Both the position numbers and the translations under genes were made by a program. A stretch of DNA of 45,108 nucleotides from the NCBI GenBank assembly GCA_031291445.1, contig JARLJA010000138.1, positions 1 through 45,108 of the forward strand, written 5' to 3'. Of this stretch, positions 32,850 through 44,502 are shown in pieces. This stretch comes from Xanthobacteraceae bacterium. Lineage in GTDB: Bacteria; Pseudomonadota; Alphaproteobacteria; Rhizobiales; Xanthobacteraceae. Position 1 is the first letter of the stretch; each line of letters starts with the position of its first letter. The notes under the pieces are model-generated. The model saw only the letters and a list, made by a program, of their open reading frames with translations. It was not told the origin of the DNA and did no database searches.

Positions 32850-33827
32850 TCAACGTCGTTTCGTCAACTGCCTCACTGCCTTGCCGCGGGCCCGAACAGG
32901 CTTTTTTGCAGCCTTCTTGGTCCCCGCACCCCTGCCCTGCGCCGCCTTGCGGCCCCGGCCGGAGGTATCCCGATCTGCCTTGGCCCGCCCCTTCGCCGCG
33001 CCCGCCTTGGCCGCCACCCGGCCGGTCCGCTTGCCGGCCTTCTTGGCCGCCTTCCTGGCCTTGCCCGCGGGCTTGGCCTTGGCAGCAGCCTTCTTGGCGG
33101 CCTTCCTGACCGTCTTGCGGGCAGGCTTGGCGGACGACTTGGAAGCTGACTTGGAAGCCCGCTTGGCCGGAGTCCGCCCCACGGTCCCCGGCTTCGCGGT
33201 GCGGCGGGCGCTTGCCTTGCCGGCCGCCTTGCCGCCAGCCGCGACCACGGCGGACAGCACGCGCTCGATCTCGCGGGTGACCTCGTCGATCGGCATCATG
33301 CCATCGATGGTCATCAGCATTCGCCGCTCGGAGTAATAATGTACCAGCGGCTCGGTCTGGGCGCGGTAGGCGGCCAGCCGCTTGCTCAGCACCTCGGGGG
33401 TATCGTCGATCCGCACCGTCTCGCCACGGGCCTGCATCTGGGCGACGCGAGCCTCGACGCGCTGCAGCAGCGCGCTTTCGTTGACGCGCAGTTCCACCAC
33501 GCCGTCGAGCTTGAGGCCGCGTTCCTTGAGCAGGCCGTCCAGCGCTTCGGCCTGCGGCACCGTGCGCGGGAAACCGTCGAGGATGAAGCCCCTGGCGGCG
33601 TCGGGCTGTTCGATGCGGTCGGCGATGATCCCGATCACCACCTCGTCGGGCACCAGCCCGCCGCTGGCCATGATGTCCTTGGCCTTCAGGCCGATGGGCG
33701 TTGCCGCCGCCACCGCCGCACGCAGCATGTCGCCGGTCGACAGCGGTACGATGCCATAACGCTCAACGAGTATCTTCGCCTGCGTTCCCTTGCCCGCCCC
33801 CGGCGGCCCGAGAAGAATCAACCTCAT
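32850..33827 (-). CDS. adk: Adenylate kinase with histone-H1-like basic C-terminal tail
   Basis: 325 residues, whereas bacterial Adk is usually 190-220. Residues 1-197 are a complete enzyme of the short-lid type: Walker [10 protein letters not shown] (7-15), [11 protein letters not shown], the AMP-binding [17 protein letters not shown] (80-96), and a small lid [20 protein letters not shown] without zinc cysteines. Residues about 199-325 are a continuous Lys/Ala/Arg/Gly/Pro tail ([20 protein letters not shown] is typical), about 37% Lys+Arg (near 47 of 126), resembling eukaryotic H1 or bacterial H1-like tails. The enzyme interconverts ATP+AMP and 2 ADP in the cytoplasm. The ATG overlaps the secY stop by four bases (coupled). 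The tail could bind nucleic acid or ribosomes (inference). Confidence 0.95.
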   Translation of the reverse strand: MRLILLGPPGAGKGTQAKILVERYGIVPLSTGDMLRAAVAAATPIGLKAKDIMASGGLVPDEVVIGIIADRIEQPDAARGFILDGFPRTVPQAEALDGLLKERGLKLDGVVELRVNESALLQRVEARVAQMQARGETVRIDDTPEVLSKRLAAYRAQTEPLVHYYSERRMLMTIDGMMPIDEVTREIERVLSAVVAAGGKAAGKASARRTAKPGTVGRTPAKRASKSASKSSAKPARKTVRKAAKKAAAKAKPAGKARKAAKKAGKRTGRVAAKAGAAKGRAKADRDTSGRGRKAAQGRGAGTKKAAKKPVRARGKAVRQLTKRR

Positions 33828-35155
33828 CGACGACGGCCCCTCAATTTCGATCGCTTGATCAGCCCCTCATACTGGTGGGCGAGCAGATAGCCCTGCACCT
33901 GGGCCACCGTATCCATCGTCACGCTGACCACGATCAGCAGCGAAGTGCCGCCGAAGTAGAACGGCACCGAGGCGTAGGAAATCAGGATTTCCGGGATCAG
34001 GCAGACGATCGCCAGATAGATAGCGCCCAGCACCGTGATTCGCGACAGCACATAGTCGATGTATTCCGCGGTGCGCTCGCCGGGACGGATGCCCGGGATG
34101 AAGCCGCCGTGCTTCTTGAGGTTGTCGGCGGTTTCGGTCGGGTTGAACACGATCGCAGTATAGAAGAACGCAAAGAACACGATCAGCGCCAGGTAAAGGA
34201 TCAGGAACAGCGGCCGGCCGTGGCTGAGCTGGGTGGTCAGCCACTGAAACCACTCCGGGCCCTTGCCGGCGTTGAAGTTCGCGACCGTGGTCGGCAGCAA
34301 CAGCAGCGACGAGGCGAAGATCGGCGGAATCACGCCCGAGGTGTTGAGCTTGAGCGGCAGGTGCGAGGTCTGGCCCTCGAACATCTTGTTGCCGACCTGG
34401 CGCTTCGGATACTGGATCAGGAGCCGGCGCTGCGCGCGCTCCATGAACACGATGAACGCGATCACCGCCACCGCCATGATGATGATCAGCAGGATGATGC
34501 CGGTCGACAGCGCGCCCTGGCGGCCGAGTTCGAGGGTGTTGGCGATCGCGGTGGGCAGCTCCGCGACGATGCCAGACAGGATGATCAGCGAGATGCCGTT
34601 GCCGATGCCGCGCGAGGTGATCTGCTCGCCGAGCCACATCAGGAACATGGTGCCGCCGGTGAGCGTGATCGCGGTGGAGACGCGGAAGAACAGCCCCGGG
34701 TCGCTGACGACGTTGCCGGCGCCCTCCAATCCGACGGCGATGCCGTAGGACTGGAACGCCGCCAGCAGCACCGTGAGATAGCGGGTGTACTGGTTCAGCA
34801 TCTTGCGGCCGGCCTCACCCTCCTTCTTGAGCGCCTCGAGGGTGGGCGACACGGTGGTCAGGAGCTGGATGATGATCGACGCCGAGATGTAGGGCATGAT
34901 GTTCAGCGCGAAGATCGCCATGCGGTGGATGCCGCCGCCGGCGAACATGTTGAACATGCCGAGAATGCCGCCCTGCTGGGTGCGGAACACCTGCTCCCAG
35001 ATCGAGGGATCGATGCCGGGCAGCGGGATGTAGGTGCCGAGCCGATAAACAAGCAGCGCACCCAGGGTGAACCAGATGCGCTTCTTCAGCTCGTCGGCCT
35101 TGGCGAAGGCCGAGAAATTCAGGTTTGCTGCAAGTTGTTCCGCCGCGGAGGCCAT
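33824..35155 (-). CDS. secY: SecY, protein-conducting channel subunit
   Basis: 443 residues with ten membrane segments. [10 protein letters not shown] and [20 protein letters not shown] (the plug/TM2 region) and the cytoplasmic loop with [20 protein letters not shown] followed by [14 protein letters not shown] are diagnostic. SecY forms the Sec channel with SecE and SecG. It is coupled to adk by a four-base overlap, and separated from rplO by a 127-base gap occupied by a palindromic repeat element. Confidence 0.98.
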   Translation of the reverse strand: MASAAEQLAANLNFSAFAKADELKKRIWFTLGALLVYRLGTYIPLPGIDPSIWEQVFRTQQGGILGMFNMFAGGGIHRMAIFALNIMPYISASIIIQLLTTVSPTLEALKKEGEAGRKMLNQYTRYLTVLLAAFQSYGIAVGLEGAGNVVSDPGLFFRVSTAITLTGGTMFLMWLGEQITSRGIGNGISLIILSGIVAELPTAIANTLELGRQGALSTGIILLIIIMAVAVIAFIVFMERAQRRLLIQYPKRQVGNKMFEGQTSHLPLKLNTSGVIPPIFASSLLLLPTTVANFNAGKGPEWFQWLTTQLSHGRPLFLILYLALIVFFAFFYTAIVFNPTETADNLKKHGGFIPGIRPGERTAEYIDYVLSRITVLGAIYLAIVCLIPEILISYASVPFYFGGTSLLIVVSVTMDTVAQVQGYLLAHQYEGLIKRSKLRGRRR

Positions 35156-35176
35156 CTCAGCCCGGTCCTTTCAGTT

Positions 35177-35278
35177 GTCATGGCCGGGCTCGTCCCGGCC
35201 ATCCACGTCGGCTTTCCTGGAAAGCGACTTCCCAAGAGGTAAAGACGTGAAGGCCCGGCACAAGGCCGGGCCGGACGA
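35177..35278. repeat. Complete palindromic repeat element between rplO and secY
   Basis: Left hairpin ATGGCCGGG/CCCGGCCAT (35180-35188, 35194-35202), then CCACGTC. On the right GACGTG, then hairpin GGCCCGGC/GCCGGGCC (35252-35259, 35265-35272). CCACGTC and GACGTG also pair, so the element folds as two stem-loops on a common stem. The left 20 bases match 760-779 exactly. It is of the dispersed GTCATGGCCGGG family of Bradyrhizobium-like genomes. Confidence 0.82.
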
Positions 35279-35282
35279 ATTC

Positions 35283-35774
35283 TCAACCCGCCTTCTGCTC
35301 GTCGGCGGCTTGCTGCGGCGCCAGGATCTTGACCGACCCGCCGGCCTTCTCGACCGCCTCGATGGCCGATTTCGACGCGCCGTGGACCTCGATCGTGACC
35401 TTGGCCTTGAGCTCGCCGCGGCCGAGCAGCCGCACGCCGTCCCGCGCGCGGCGCAGCACGCCGGACTTCACCAGCGTCTCGGCGTTCACGACCGCGCTGG
35501 GATCGAGCTTCTTGGCGTCGATCGCGGCCTGGATGCGGTCCAGGTTGACCTCGGTGAAGTCGAGCCGGAAGATGTTGTTGAACCCGCGCTTCGGCAGGCG
35601 GCGATGCAACGGCATCTGACCGCCCTCGAAGCCCTTGATGCGGACGCCGGTGCGCGCGGTCTGGCCCTTGCCGCCGCGGCCGCTGGTCTTGCCCTTGCCC
35701 GAGCCGATACCGCGGCCGAGCCGCATGCGCTTCTTGCGCGAGCCGGGATTGTCGGCGAGATCGCTGAGCTTCAT
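35283..35774 (-). CDS. rplO: 50S ribosomal protein L15
   Basis: 163 residues. [20 protein letters not shown], the glycine-rich [20 protein letters not shown] and [19 protein letters not shown] are diagnostic. A C-terminal [15 protein letters not shown] tail adds little. L15 is a 23S rRNA-binding late-assembly protein. It is followed by the repeat element before secY. Confidence 0.97.
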   Translation of the reverse strand: MKLSDLADNPGSRKKRMRLGRGIGSGKGKTSGRGGKGQTARTGVRIKGFEGGQMPLHRRLPKRGFNNIFRLDFTEVNLDRIQAAIDAKKLDPSAVVNAETLVKSGVLRRARDGVRLLGRGELKAKVTIEVHGASKSAIEAVEKAGGSVKILAPQQAADEQKAG

Positions 35775-35786
35775 CGCCCTGTCTCC

Positions 35787-35981
35787 TTACTTCTCGTCGA
35801 CGATGCGAACGAGGTGCTGAACCTTGGCGATCATGCCGCGAACCGAGGGGCTGTCCTCCAGCTCCGCGACGCGACCGATCTTGTTGAGACCGAGGCCGAC
35901 CAGCGTCGCACGCTGCGACGCCTCGCGGCGGATGGGGCTGCCCAACTGCTCGATCTTGATGGTTTTTGCGGCCTTGGCCAT
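35787..35981 (-). CDS. rpmD: 50S ribosomal protein L30
   Basis: 64 residues from ATG 35981 ([20 protein letters not shown]); an upstream in-frame start would add ten unrelated residues. [19 protein letters not shown] is diagnostic of L30. Gaps are 12 bases to rplO and 26 to rpsE. Confidence 0.95.
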   Translation of the reverse strand: MAKAAKTIKIEQLGSPIRREASQRATLVGLGLNKIGRVAELEDSPSVRGMIAKVQHLVRIVDEK

Positions 35982-36007
35982 TGTCGTCACTCCAATCGGG
36001 CGGCGGA

Positions 36008-36583
36008 TCAATCCGCGGCGGCTTCGGCGTCGCCGCCGACGCGGCGCGACTGCAGCACGGAAACCTTGAGGTTGCGGCGCGCCGCGACCGAGCGCGGCGA
36101 ATCCTGGTGCTTCAGCGCGTTGAAGGTCGCGCGTACCATGTTGTAGGGATTCGACGAGCCGATCGACTTCGCCACCACGTCCTGGATGCCGAGGGTCTCG
36201 AACACCGCGCGCATCGGGCCGCCGGCGATGATGCCGGTGCCGGGAGGGGCCGCGCGCAGGTAGACCTTGCCGGCGCCGTGACGGCCGGCGATGTCGTGGT
36301 GCAGCGTGCGGCCTTCGCGCAGCGGCACCCGGGTGAGGTTGCGCTTGGCCGAGTCGGTCGCCTTGCGGATCGCCTCGGGAACTTCGCGCGCCTTGCCGTG
36401 GCCGAAACCGACCCGGCCCTTCTGGTCGCCGATCACGACCAGCGCGGCAAAGCCGAAGCGCTTGCCGCCCTTCACGACCTTGGCGACACGGTTGATGTGA
36501 ACGAGCTTGTCGACAAACTCGCTGTCGCGCTCTTCACGATCCCTGCTCCGTTCGCGGCCACCGCGTTCGCGTTCACCTGCCAT
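36008..36583 (-). CDS. rpsE: 30S ribosomal protein S5
   Basis: 191 residues from ATG 36583. A charged N-terminal extension ([20 protein letters not shown]), typical of alphaproteobacteria, precedes the dsRNA-binding-like domain ([20 protein letters not shown]) and the C-terminal domain ([20 protein letters not shown]). S5 helps maintain decoding fidelity and mRNA unwinding at the ribosome entry. Confidence 0.97.
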   Translation of the reverse strand: MAGERERGGRERSRDREERDSEFVDKLVHINRVAKVVKGGKRFGFAALVVIGDQKGRVGFGHGKAREVPEAIRKATDSAKRNLTRVPLREGRTLHHDIAGRHGAGKVYLRAAPPGTGIIAGGPMRAVFETLGIQDVVAKSIGSSNPYNMVRATFNALKHQDSPRSVAARRNLKVSVLQSRRVGGDAEAAAD

Positions 36584-36688
36584 GGTGCTGTCCAATCCTT
36601 GAGGAGCTCGTACGCCCCTGTCCTGTGTCCGTATCGATCAGTTCGTGCGCTCCGCCGCGACCCCCGGTCGCGGCGCGCGCGGTCTTGC

Positions 36689-37051
36689 TCAGAAACTCAA
36701 CCCGCCTTCGCGCGCCGCGTCGGCGAGCGCCTTGACGCGGCCGTGATAGAGATAGCGGCCGCGGTCGAACACCACTTCCTTGACGCCGTTCTTGACGGCG
36801 CGCTCGGCGACCAGCTTGCCGACCGCCGACGCCGCCTCGATGTCGGCACCGGTCTTGCTGCCGCCGCGGACGTCCTTCTCCAGCGACGAGGCCGAGGCCA
36901 GGGTCTCGCCCTTCTGATCGTCGATGATCTGGGCGTAGATGTGCTTCGACGAGCGGAACACCGACAGGCGCGGACGGCCACCGGCCACGCGGCGCACCTG
37001 GGCCCTCACGCGCTTCTTGCGCCGGGCATTCGTGACTTTGAGTTTCGACAT
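36689..37051 (-). CDS. rplR: 50S ribosomal protein L18
   Basis: 120 residues from ATG 37051 ([20 protein letters not shown]). [20 protein letters not shown] and [20 protein letters not shown] are diagnostic of L18, which binds 5S rRNA with L5. The open frame extends further upstream only as an out-of-phase reading of rplF. The gap to rplF is 11 bases and to rpsE about 105. Confidence 0.97.
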   Translation of the reverse strand: MSKLKVTNARRKKRVRAQVRRVAGGRPRLSVFRSSKHIYAQIIDDQKGETLASASSLEKDVRGGSKTGADIEAASAVGKLVAERAVKNGVKEVVFDRGRYLYHGRVKALADAAREGGLSF

Positions 37052-37062
37052 GACCCGCTCCG

Positions 37063-37596
37063 TTACTTCTTCTTGCCTTCCTTGCGGAAGATGAACTCGT
37101 TGGCGTACTTCACGCCCTTGCCCTTGTAGGGCTCCGGCGGACGGAAGTCGCGGATCTCGGCCGCGACCTGGCCAACGCGCTGGATGTCGTTGCCGGTGAT
37201 GACGATCTCGGTCGGCTTCGGGGTGACGATCGCGATGCCCTCGGGGATCGGATACACCACGTCGTGGCTGTAGCCGAGCGCGAGCTGCAGGTTCTTGCCC
37301 TGCACGGCGGCGCGATAGCCGACGCCGGTGATCTCGAGCTTCTTCTCGAAGCCCTTGGTCACCCCCTCGACCAGGTTGGCGATCTGGGCCCGGGCGGTGC
37401 CGTAGAGCGAACGGGCACGCTTGGTCTCGAACCGAGGATCGACCGTGATCGACCCCTTGTCGAGCACCACCGTGACGTCGTCGTGGACGACGAACTGCAG
37501 CTGGCCCTTCGGCCCCTTCACCTTGACGGTCTGCCCTTCGACGGCGGCGGTCACACCCGACGGCACCGTGACTGGTCGTTTGCCAACGCGGGACAT
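37063..37596 (-). CDS. rplF: 50S ribosomal protein L6
   Basis: 177 residues. [40 protein letters not shown] and the C-terminal [20 protein letters not shown] are diagnostic. L6 lies near the sarcin-ricin loop. The C-terminal lysines (EGKKK) are normal. Confidence 0.97.
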   Translation of the reverse strand: MSRVGKRPVTVPSGVTAAVEGQTVKVKGPKGQLQFVVHDDVTVVLDKGSITVDPRFETKRARSLYGTARAQIANLVEGVTKGFEKKLEITGVGYRAAVQGKNLQLALGYSHDVVYPIPEGIAIVTPKPTEIVITGNDIQRVGQVAAEIRDFRPPEPYKGKGVKYANEFIFRKEGKKK

Positions 37597-37615
37597 AGTT
37601 CAATCCCTTCCTGAA

Positions 37616-38014
37616 TTAGAACACCGTGAAGAGAACTTCGCCGCCCACGTTCGCGTCGCGCGCGTCGTGATCCGCCATAATTCCCTTCGGGGTGGAAAGT
37701 ACCGAGATGCCGAGGCCGTTGTTGACCCGCGGCAGGTTCTTGACCGAGGCGTAGACCCGCCGGCCCGGCTTCGACACCCGCGAGATGTCGCGGATGACCG
37801 GTTCGCCGTCGAAATACTTCAGCTCGATCTCGAGCTCGCTGCGGCCGGAGGCATGCTCGATGCTGGTGAAGCCGCGGATATAGCCTTCGCTCTTCAGCAC
37901 CTCGAGCACGCTGGCGCGCATCCGCGACCCCGGGGTCGAGACCTTGGACTTGTTGCGCATCTGGGCGTTGCGGATGCGGGTGATGAGATCGCTGATCGGA
38001 TCGTGCGTTGACAT
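37616..38014 (-). CDS. rpsH: 30S ribosomal protein S8
   Basis: 132 residues. [40 protein letters not shown] and [20 protein letters not shown] are diagnostic. S8 is a primary 16S-binding protein and, in enterobacteria, an spc-operon translational repressor; this is not demonstrated here. Confidence 0.97.
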   Translation of the reverse strand: MSTHDPISDLITRIRNAQMRNKSKVSTPGSRMRASVLEVLKSEGYIRGFTSIEHASGRSELEIELKYFDGEPVIRDISRVSKPGRRVYASVKNLPRVNNGLGISVLSTPKGIMADHDARDANVGGEVLFTVF

Positions 38015-38026
38015 CTGCGACCCTCC

Positions 38027-38332
38027 TTACCAGCTCGACTTGACCAGGCCCGGAACCAGGCCCTTGGAACCCATCTCACGCAGCGCGATGCGGCTCAGCT
38101 TGTTCTTGCGATAGACCGCGCGCGGCCGGCCGGTGATCTCGCAGCGGTTGCGGATCCTGGTCGCCGACGAGTTGCGCGGCATTTCCGCCAGCTTGAGGGT
38201 GGCGGCGAAGCGCTCCTCCAGCGGCTTCTTCTTGTCGCCGATGATCGCCTTCAGCCGCGCCCGCTTGGCGGCTGCGTTCTTCGTCATCCGCTGACGCCGG
38301 TTGTTCTTCTCGATCGAACTCTTCTTCGCCAT
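38027..38332 (-). CDS. rpsN: 30S ribosomal protein S14 (long, zinc-free form)
   Basis: 101 residues, the long C-minus form without the CxxC...CxxC zinc ribbon. [40 protein letters not shown] and [14 protein letters not shown] are diagnostic. It is a head protein of the small subunit. The gap to rpsH is 12 bases. Confidence 0.97.
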   Translation of the reverse strand: MAKKSSIEKNNRRQRMTKNAAAKRARLKAIIGDKKKPLEERFAATLKLAEMPRNSSATRIRNRCEITGRPRAVYRKNKLSRIALREMGSKGLVPGLVKSSW

Positions 38333-38374
38333 ATCAGGCTCCTGAATTTCCGCGTTTGAAATCCTGCGAGGATC

Positions 38375-38924
<550 letters not shown>

Positions 38925-38932
<8 letters not shown>

Positions 38933-39239
38933 CGATCTCTGCTCCCGAACGCTTGGCGACGCGCACCTTCGTTCCATCTTTCTGAATCTTGAACCCGACG
39001 CGGGTCGGCTTGCCGTCCTTGCCGACGATCGCGATGTTCGACAGGTGGATCGGCGACTCCTTGGAGATGATGCCGCCCTCCTGCGCCTGGGTCTGCTTCT
39101 GGTGGCGCTTCACGATGTTGATGCCGCGCACCAGCGCCCGCCCCTCGGACGGACGGACCTCGAACACCTCCCCGGTGCGCCCCTTGTCGCGCCCGGTCAG
39201 CACGACGACCTTGTCACCCTTCCGGATCTTGGCGGCCAT
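38925..39239 (-). CDS. rplX: 50S ribosomal protein L24
   Basis: 104 residues. The N-terminal KOW motif ([20 protein letters not shown]) and [20 protein letters not shown] are diagnostic. L24 initiates large-subunit assembly and lines the exit tunnel. It starts at the last base of the rplN stop (one-base overlap) and overlaps rplE by eight bases. Confidence 0.97.
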
Positions 39240-39607
39240 CACAGCACCTCCGGCGCGAGCGAAATGATTTTCATGTGGTTCCTGGCACGCAGCTCGCGCG
39301 GCACCGGCCCGAAAATGCGGGTGCCGACCGGCTCGGACTGATTGTTGATCAGCACGGCGGCGTTGCGGTCGAAGCGGATCACGGAGCCGTCGGCGCGGCG
39401 AATGTCCTTCGCCACACGCACGACGACCGCCTTCATGACGTCGCCCTTCTTCACCTTCCCGCGCGGAATCGCTTCCTTGACCGACACGACGATAATATCG
39501 CCCACCGTCGCGTAGCGGCGCTTGGAACCCCCGAGCACCTTGATGCACATGACACGGCGCGCGCCGGAATTATCGGCCACGTCGAGGTTGGTCTGCATCT
39601 GGATCAT
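39239..39607 (-). CDS. rplN: 50S ribosomal protein L14
   Basis: 122 residues, exactly the standard length. [40 protein letters not shown] and the C-terminal [19 protein letters not shown] are diagnostic. L14 forms an inter-subunit bridge. The gap to rpsQ is 36 bases. Confidence 0.98.
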   Translation of the reverse strand: MIQMQTNLDVADNSGARRVMCIKVLGGSKRRYATVGDIIVVSVKEAIPRGKVKKGDVMKAVVVRVAKDIRRADGSVIRFDRNAAVLINNQSEPVGTRIFGPVPRELRARNHMKIISLAPEVL

Positions 39608-39643
39608 TGATGCACCTCGTCCTCTTTCTATGCGCTTGCGCGC

Positions 39644-39889
39644 TTAAGCTGTTTTCTTTTCGCCCTGGACGACGGTCCAGCGCTTCAGTTTCGAGATCGG
39701 CTTGCTTTCGACGATCCACACCTGATCGCCGGTCGAGAACTCGTTGTTCTCATCGTGGGCGTGGTAGTTCTTCGAACGACGGATCGTCTTCTTGTAGATC
39801 GGGTGGATGAAGCGGCGGTCGACCCGCACCACGATCGTCTTGTCCTGCTTGTCGCTGACGACGACGCCCTGCAGAGTTCGTTTCGGCAT
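39644..39889 (-). CDS. rpsQ: 30S ribosomal protein S17
   Basis: 81 residues, OB-fold. [20 protein letters not shown] and [20 protein letters not shown] are diagnostic. It is a primary 16S rRNA binder. The gap to rpmC is 10 bases. Confidence 0.97.
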   Translation of the reverse strand: MPKRTLQGVVVSDKQDKTIVVRVDRRFIHPIYKKTIRRSKNYHAHDENNEFSTGDQVWIVESKPISKLKRWTVVQGEKKTA

Positions 39890-39899
39890 CTTCGGCCCC

Positions 39900-40106
39900 T
39901 TACTTCGTCTTCGCGCGCTGCTGCGCGGCGATGGTCTTGATGCGTGCGATGTCGCGGCGGGCTTCGCGCAGCCGCGAGGTGTTCTCGAGCTGCCCGGTCG
40001 CGCGCTGGAAACGCAGGTTGAAGCGTTCCTTCTTCAGCTTGACGATCTCGTCGTCCATCTGGTCGGCGCTCATCGCGCGGATGTCGGCGGCTTTCAGTTC
40101 GGCCAT
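39900..40106 (-). CDS. rpmC: 50S ribosomal protein L29
   Basis: 68 residues from ATG 40106. [40 protein letters not shown] and [17 protein letters not shown] are the two-helix hairpin of L29, which sits at the tunnel exit near the SRP/trigger factor site. The gap to rplP is 11 bases. Confidence 0.97.
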   Translation of the reverse strand: MAELKAADIRAMSADQMDDEIVKLKKERFNLRFQRATGQLENTSRLREARRDIARIKTIAAQQRAKTK

Positions 40107-40117
40107 GGCTAAAATCC

Positions 40118-40531
40118 TCACTCCGCGATGCGCGCCACGAAGCGCGTCTTGATCGGCAGCTTGGCGGCAGCCAGCGTCAGGGCCTCCCGCGCGGTCTGGT
40201 TGGTGACGCCGTCGATCTCGAACAGGATGCGGCCCGGCTTGACCCGCGCGACCCACAATTCCGGCGTGCCCTTGCCGGAGCCCATGCGGACTTCAGCGGG
40301 CTTCTTCGACACCGGCAGGTCCGGGAACACGCGGATCCAGACGCGGCCGGCGCGCTTCATGTGACGGGTGAGCGCCCGGCGGGCGGCCTCGATCTGGCGC
40401 GCGGTGACGCGCTCCGGCTCCATCGCCTTCAGGCCGTACTGGCCGAAGGACAGCGTCGCGCCGGACGACGCCACGCCGTGGATGCGGCCCTTGTGCGCCT
40501 TGCGAAACTTTGTGCGCTTTGGTTGCAACAT
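40118..40531 (-). CDS. rplP: 50S ribosomal protein L16
   Basis: 137 residues. [40 protein letters not shown] and [20 protein letters not shown] are diagnostic. L16 contacts the A-site tRNA and is needed for late assembly. The gap to rpsC is 43 bases. Confidence 0.98.
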   Translation of the reverse strand: MLQPKRTKFRKAHKGRIHGVASSGATLSFGQYGLKAMEPERVTARQIEAARRALTRHMKRAGRVWIRVFPDLPVSKKPAEVRMGSGKGTPELWVARVKPGRILFEIDGVTNQTAREALTLAAAKLPIKTRFVARIAE

Positions 40532-40574
40532 GTTCTTGTTCCTGGCTTACGCCTTCAGACTTCCAATGACTGCT

Positions 40575-41273
<699 letters not shown>

Positions 41274-41289
41274 CGTTGTCTCCTGCGCC

Positions 41290-41670
41290 TTAAGCGCTCG
41301 CCTCGACCTGACGAACAACGATCGTCAGCTGCGAGAACGGTTTGAACACACGTCCCGAGCGGCCACGGCCGCGCGGTGCGAAACGCTTCATCACGATACC
41401 CTTGCCGACATGGGCCTCGGCGACGATCAGGTCGTCGACCTCGAGGTCATGGTTGTTCTCGGCGTTGGCTATCGCCGATTCCAGGCACTTCTTGACGTCG
41501 CCCGAGATGCGCTTGCGCGAGAACTCGAGGTCGGCGAGCGCCGAGGACGCCTTCTTGCCGCGGATCATCGCCGCGACGAGATTGAGCTTCTGCGGGCTCA
41601 CGCGCAGCATCCTGGCCACTGCCTTGGCCTCGTTATCCGGGAGGCTCCGTTCGCGCTTTGGTTTGCTCAT
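41290..41670 (-). CDS. rplV: 50S ribosomal protein L22
   Basis: 126 residues. [20 protein letters not shown], the loop region with [20 protein letters not shown], and [20 protein letters not shown] are diagnostic. Its beta-hairpin lines the exit tunnel and is a macrolide-resistance site in other bacteria. The gap to rpsC is 16 bases. Confidence 0.97.
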   Translation of the reverse strand: MSKPKRERSLPDNEAKAVARMLRVSPQKLNLVAAMIRGKKASSALADLEFSRKRISGDVKKCLESAIANAENNHDLEVDDLIVAEAHVGKGIVMKRFAPRGRGRSGRVFKPFSQLTIVVRQVEASA

Positions 41671-41680
41671 GACCTGATCC

Positions 41681-41959
41681 TCAAGCCTTCTTGGCTTTCT
41701 TGTCGCCTGAGTGGCCGTGGAAGGTGCGGGTCGGCGAGAACTCGCCGAACTTGTGACCGACCATTTCCTCGTTGACCGCGACCGGAACGTGCTTCTGGCC
41801 GTTGTAGACCCCGAAGGTCAGGCCGACGAACTGCGGCAGGATCGTCGAGCGGCGGCTCCAGATCTTGATGACGTCGTGACGGCCGGACGCGCGCGCGGCA
41901 TCCGCCTTCTTGAGCAGAGACCCCTCGACGAACGGGCCCTTCCACACCGAACGAACCAT
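41681..41959 (-). CDS. rpsS: 30S ribosomal protein S19
   Basis: 92 residues. [40 protein letters not shown] and [20 protein letters not shown] are diagnostic. S19 binds the head with S13 near the A site. Confidence 0.97.
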   Translation of the reverse strand: MVRSVWKGPFVEGSLLKKADAARASGRHDVIKIWSRRSTILPQFVGLTFGVYNGQKHVPVAVNEEMVGHKFGEFSPTRTFHGHSGDKKAKKA

Positions 41960-41971
41960 GGCGTGCGATCC

Positions 41972-42805
41972 TTACTTCTTCCGCTTGTGGCGGCTGGCGA
42001 GAATGAATCTCGTGGTTGACTTGTTCTTGCGGGTCTTCTTGCCCTTGGTCGGGAAGCCCCACGGCGTGACCGGATGGCGGCCACCCGAAGTGCGGCCTTC
42101 GCCGCCGCCGTGCGGGTGATCGATCGGGTTCATCGAGACACCGCGGTTGTGCGGCCGGCGGCCGAGCCAGCGCTTGCGCCCGGCTTTGCCGAGCGAGATG
42201 TTCATGTGGTCCGGGTTCGACACCGCGCCGATGGTGCCGCGGCAGCGGCCGTGCACCAGGCGCTGCTCGCCCGAGTTCAGCCGCAGGATGACGTAATCCT
42301 GGTCGCGACCGACGATCTGGGCGTAGTTGCCGGCGGAGCGCGCGATCTGGCCGCCCTTCCCGATCTTCAGCTCGACGTTGTGGACGATGGTCCCGATCGG
42401 CATGTTGCCGACGGGCATGACATTGCCCGGCTTGACGTCGACGTAGTCGCCCGAGATCACGGTGTCGCCGACCGCGAGACGCTGCGGCGCCAGAATGTAG
42501 GCCTGTTCGCCGTCCTGATACTTCACCAGCGCGATGAAGGCGGTCCGGTTCGGATCGTATTCCAGCCGCTCGACCACGGCCGGCACGTCGACCTTGGTAC
42601 GCTTGAAGTCGACGATGCGGTAGGCCTTCTTGTGGCCGCCGCCGCGGAAGCGCACGGTGATGCGGCCGGTGGCGTTGCGACCGCCGGACGAGGACTTGCC
42701 CTCGGTCAGCGCCTTGACCGGCTTGCCCTTGTAGAGCGCGGAACGATCGACCATCACCAGCTGGCGCTGGCCCGGCGTCGTGGGGTTGAATGTTTTCAAT
42801 GCCAT
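41972..42805 (-). CDS. rplB: 50S ribosomal protein L2
   Basis: 277 residues. [40 protein letters not shown] and the C-terminal [20 protein letters not shown], containing the essential His near peptidyl transferase, are diagnostic. L2 is required for subunit association. Gaps are 12 bases on each side. Confidence 0.98.
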   Translation of the reverse strand: MALKTFNPTTPGQRQLVMVDRSALYKGKPVKALTEGKSSSGGRNATGRITVRFRGGGHKKAYRIVDFKRTKVDVPAVVERLEYDPNRTAFIALVKYQDGEQAYILAPQRLAVGDTVISGDYVDVKPGNVMPVGNMPIGTIVHNVELKIGKGGQIARSAGNYAQIVGRDQDYVILRLNSGEQRLVHGRCRGTIGAVSNPDHMNISLGKAGRKRWLGRRPHNRGVSMNPIDHPHGGGEGRTSGGRHPVTPWGFPTKGKKTRKNKSTTRFILASRHKRKK

Positions 42806-42817
42806 CGTCGTATCGCC

Positions 42818-43114
42818 TTACAGTCCGGTCGTCACGTCGATGCGGTGGCCCTCTTCGAGGGTCACGATCGCGCGCTTGCTGTCCGACTGCGTGCCGAACG
42901 AGCCGCGGAAGACCTTGGTCTTGCCCTTGCGGACGATCGTGTTCACGCTCTTGACCTTGACGTCGAAGAGCTTCTCCACCGCTTCCTTGATCTGCGGCTT
43001 GGTCGCCTTCGGCGCCACCTTGAACACCACCTTGTTGTGTTCGGATGCCATGGTCGCCTTTTCGGTGATGACCGGGGCGACGATCACGTCGTAATGCTTC
43101 GCCTCGATTGTCAT
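42818..43114 (-). CDS. rplW: 50S ribosomal protein L23
   Basis: 98 residues from ATG 43114, overlapping the rplD stop by four bases (ATGA). [20 protein letters not shown] and [20 protein letters not shown] are diagnostic. L23 is the docking site for trigger factor and SRP at the exit tunnel. Confidence 0.97.
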   Translation of the reverse strand: MTIEAKHYDVIVAPVITEKATMASEHNKVVFKVAPKATKPQIKEAVEKLFDVKVKSVNTIVRKGKTKVFRGSFGTQSDSKRAIVTLEEGHRIDVTTGL

Positions 43115-43731
43115 TTGAACCGCGCCTCCAGCGCATCGACTGCGGCCTTGGTCAGCACCAGCTTCTGACGCCGCAGAATGTCGTAGACGTTGATGCCCTG
43201 GATCGGCAGCACGTCGATGTTGGGGATGTTGCGCGCCGCAGCCGCGAAACCGGTGTTCACTTCGGCGCCGTCGATGATCAGCGCATTGGTCAGGCCGAGA
43301 CCGCTGAGGTGCCCGCTCAGCACCTTGGTCTTGGCGTCGGAGATGGCGGCGGCGTCGATCACGATCAGGCCGCCGTCCTTGGCCTTGGCCGACAGCGCGT
43401 GGCGCAGCGCCAGCGCGCGGACCTTCTTCGGCAGGTCGATGGCGTGGCTGCGCACCACCGGACCGAAGGCGCGACCACCGCCGCGGAACTGCGGCACGCG
43501 GGCCGAGCCGTGACGGGCGCCGCCGGTGCCCTTCTGCTTGTACATCTTCTTGCCGGTGCGCCAGATCTCGGCGCGGCCCTTGGCCTTGTGGGTGCCGGCC
43601 TGACGCTTGGCGAGCTGCCAGGTGACGCAGCGCTGGATCAGGTCGGCGCGCGGCTCGAGACCAAAGATCTCGTCCGACAGCTTGACCGAACCGGCGGCCT
43701 TGCCTTCGAGCGTGGTGACGTTCAGTTCCAT
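43111..43731 (-). CDS. rplD: 50S ribosomal protein L4
   Basis: 206 residues from ATG 43731, which overlaps the rplC stop by one base; a GTG one codon upstream is also possible. [40 protein letters not shown] and [20 protein letters not shown] are diagnostic. In E. coli, L4 represses the S10 operon through a leader hairpin; that leader is not evident here. Confidence 0.97.
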   Translation of the reverse strand: MELNVTTLEGKAAGSVKLSDEIFGLEPRADLIQRCVTWQLAKRQAGTHKAKGRAEIWRTGKKMYKQKGTGGARHGSARVPQFRGGGRAFGPVVRSHAIDLPKKVRALALRHALSAKAKDGGLIVIDAAAISDAKTKVLSGHLSGLGLTNALIIDGAEVNTGFAAAARNIPNIDVLPIQGINVYDILRRQKLVLTKAAVDALEARFK

Positions 43732-44459
43732 CACGCGCCCTCCTGCTCGGCGGCGGCCGCAGGCGCGGCCTGCTCACCACCATTGACGACCTTGAACTTG
43801 CCGGGCTTCGGCGCATCCTTCGGCAGCGGCTTCTTCACGGCGTCACGCACCATGATCCAGCCGCCCTTGGAGCCGGGGACAGCGCCCTCGACCAGCACCA
43901 GGCCGCGCTCGACGTCGGTCTGCACCACCCGCAGGTTCAGCGTGGTGATCCGATCGACGCCCATGTGGCCGGGCATCTTCTTGTTCTTGAAGGTCTTGCC
44001 CGGGTCCTGACGGCCGCCGGTCGAACCGATCGAACGGTGCGAGACCGACACGCCGTGGGTGGCACGCAGACCGCCGAAGTTCCAGCGCTTCATGCCGCCG
44101 GCGAAGCCCTTGCCGACCGAAGTACCGGTGACATCGACGAACTGGCCGACCACGAAGTGATCCGCCTGGATCTCGGCGCCGACCGGAAGCAGCCCGTCCT
44201 CGGAGACGCGGAATTCCGCGACCTTGCGCTTGGGCTCGACCTTGGCGACGGCAAACTGGCCGCGCTCCGCCTTCGGCAGGTAGACCGACTTGCGGACGCC
44301 GGAGCCGACCTGCAGCGCGACGTAGCCGTTCTTCTCGGTGGTGCGATGACCGAGCACCTGGCAGTTGCTCAACTTCAGCACCGTCACAGGAATATGTTCG
44401 CCGGTCTCGGTAAAGACCCGCGTCATCCCGACTTTCTGAGCGATCACTCCGGAACGCAT
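43731..44459 (-). CDS. rplC: 50S ribosomal protein L3
   Basis: 242 residues. [40 protein letters not shown] and [20 protein letters not shown] are diagnostic. A C-terminal Ala/Pro/Glu tail ([16 protein letters not shown]) extends beyond the E. coli protein; this is usual in the group. L3 reaches the peptidyl-transferase centre. Confidence 0.98.
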   Translation of the reverse strand: MRSGVIAQKVGMTRVFTETGEHIPVTVLKLSNCQVLGHRTTEKNGYVALQVGSGVRKSVYLPKAERGQFAVAKVEPKRKVAEFRVSEDGLLPVGAEIQADHFVVGQFVDVTGTSVGKGFAGGMKRWNFGGLRATHGVSVSHRSIGSTGGRQDPGKTFKNKKMPGHMGVDRITTLNLRVVQTDVERGLVLVEGAVPGSKGGWIMVRDAVKKPLPKDAPKPGKFKVVNGGEQAAPAAAAEQEGA

Positions 44460-44502
44460 TGGCGTTCTTCCTATCTCTTCGTCCGCGTCGCGGACCTTGA
44501 CC

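Noticed and set aside
32850-33230. Separate histone-like gene instead of an Adk tail
   Set aside because: No start codon with a ribosome-binding site is visible at the boundary, and the frame is continuous with Adk, so a fusion is the simpler reading.
37052-37603. N-terminal extension of the L18 frame that reads through rplF
   Set aside because: It is an out-of-phase reading of rplF; L18 has standard length from 37051.
41667-43136. 489-codon minus frame across rpsS-rplB-rplW
   Set aside because: It crosses several confirmed ribosomal genes out of phase and shows only Arg/Gly-rich low complexity.
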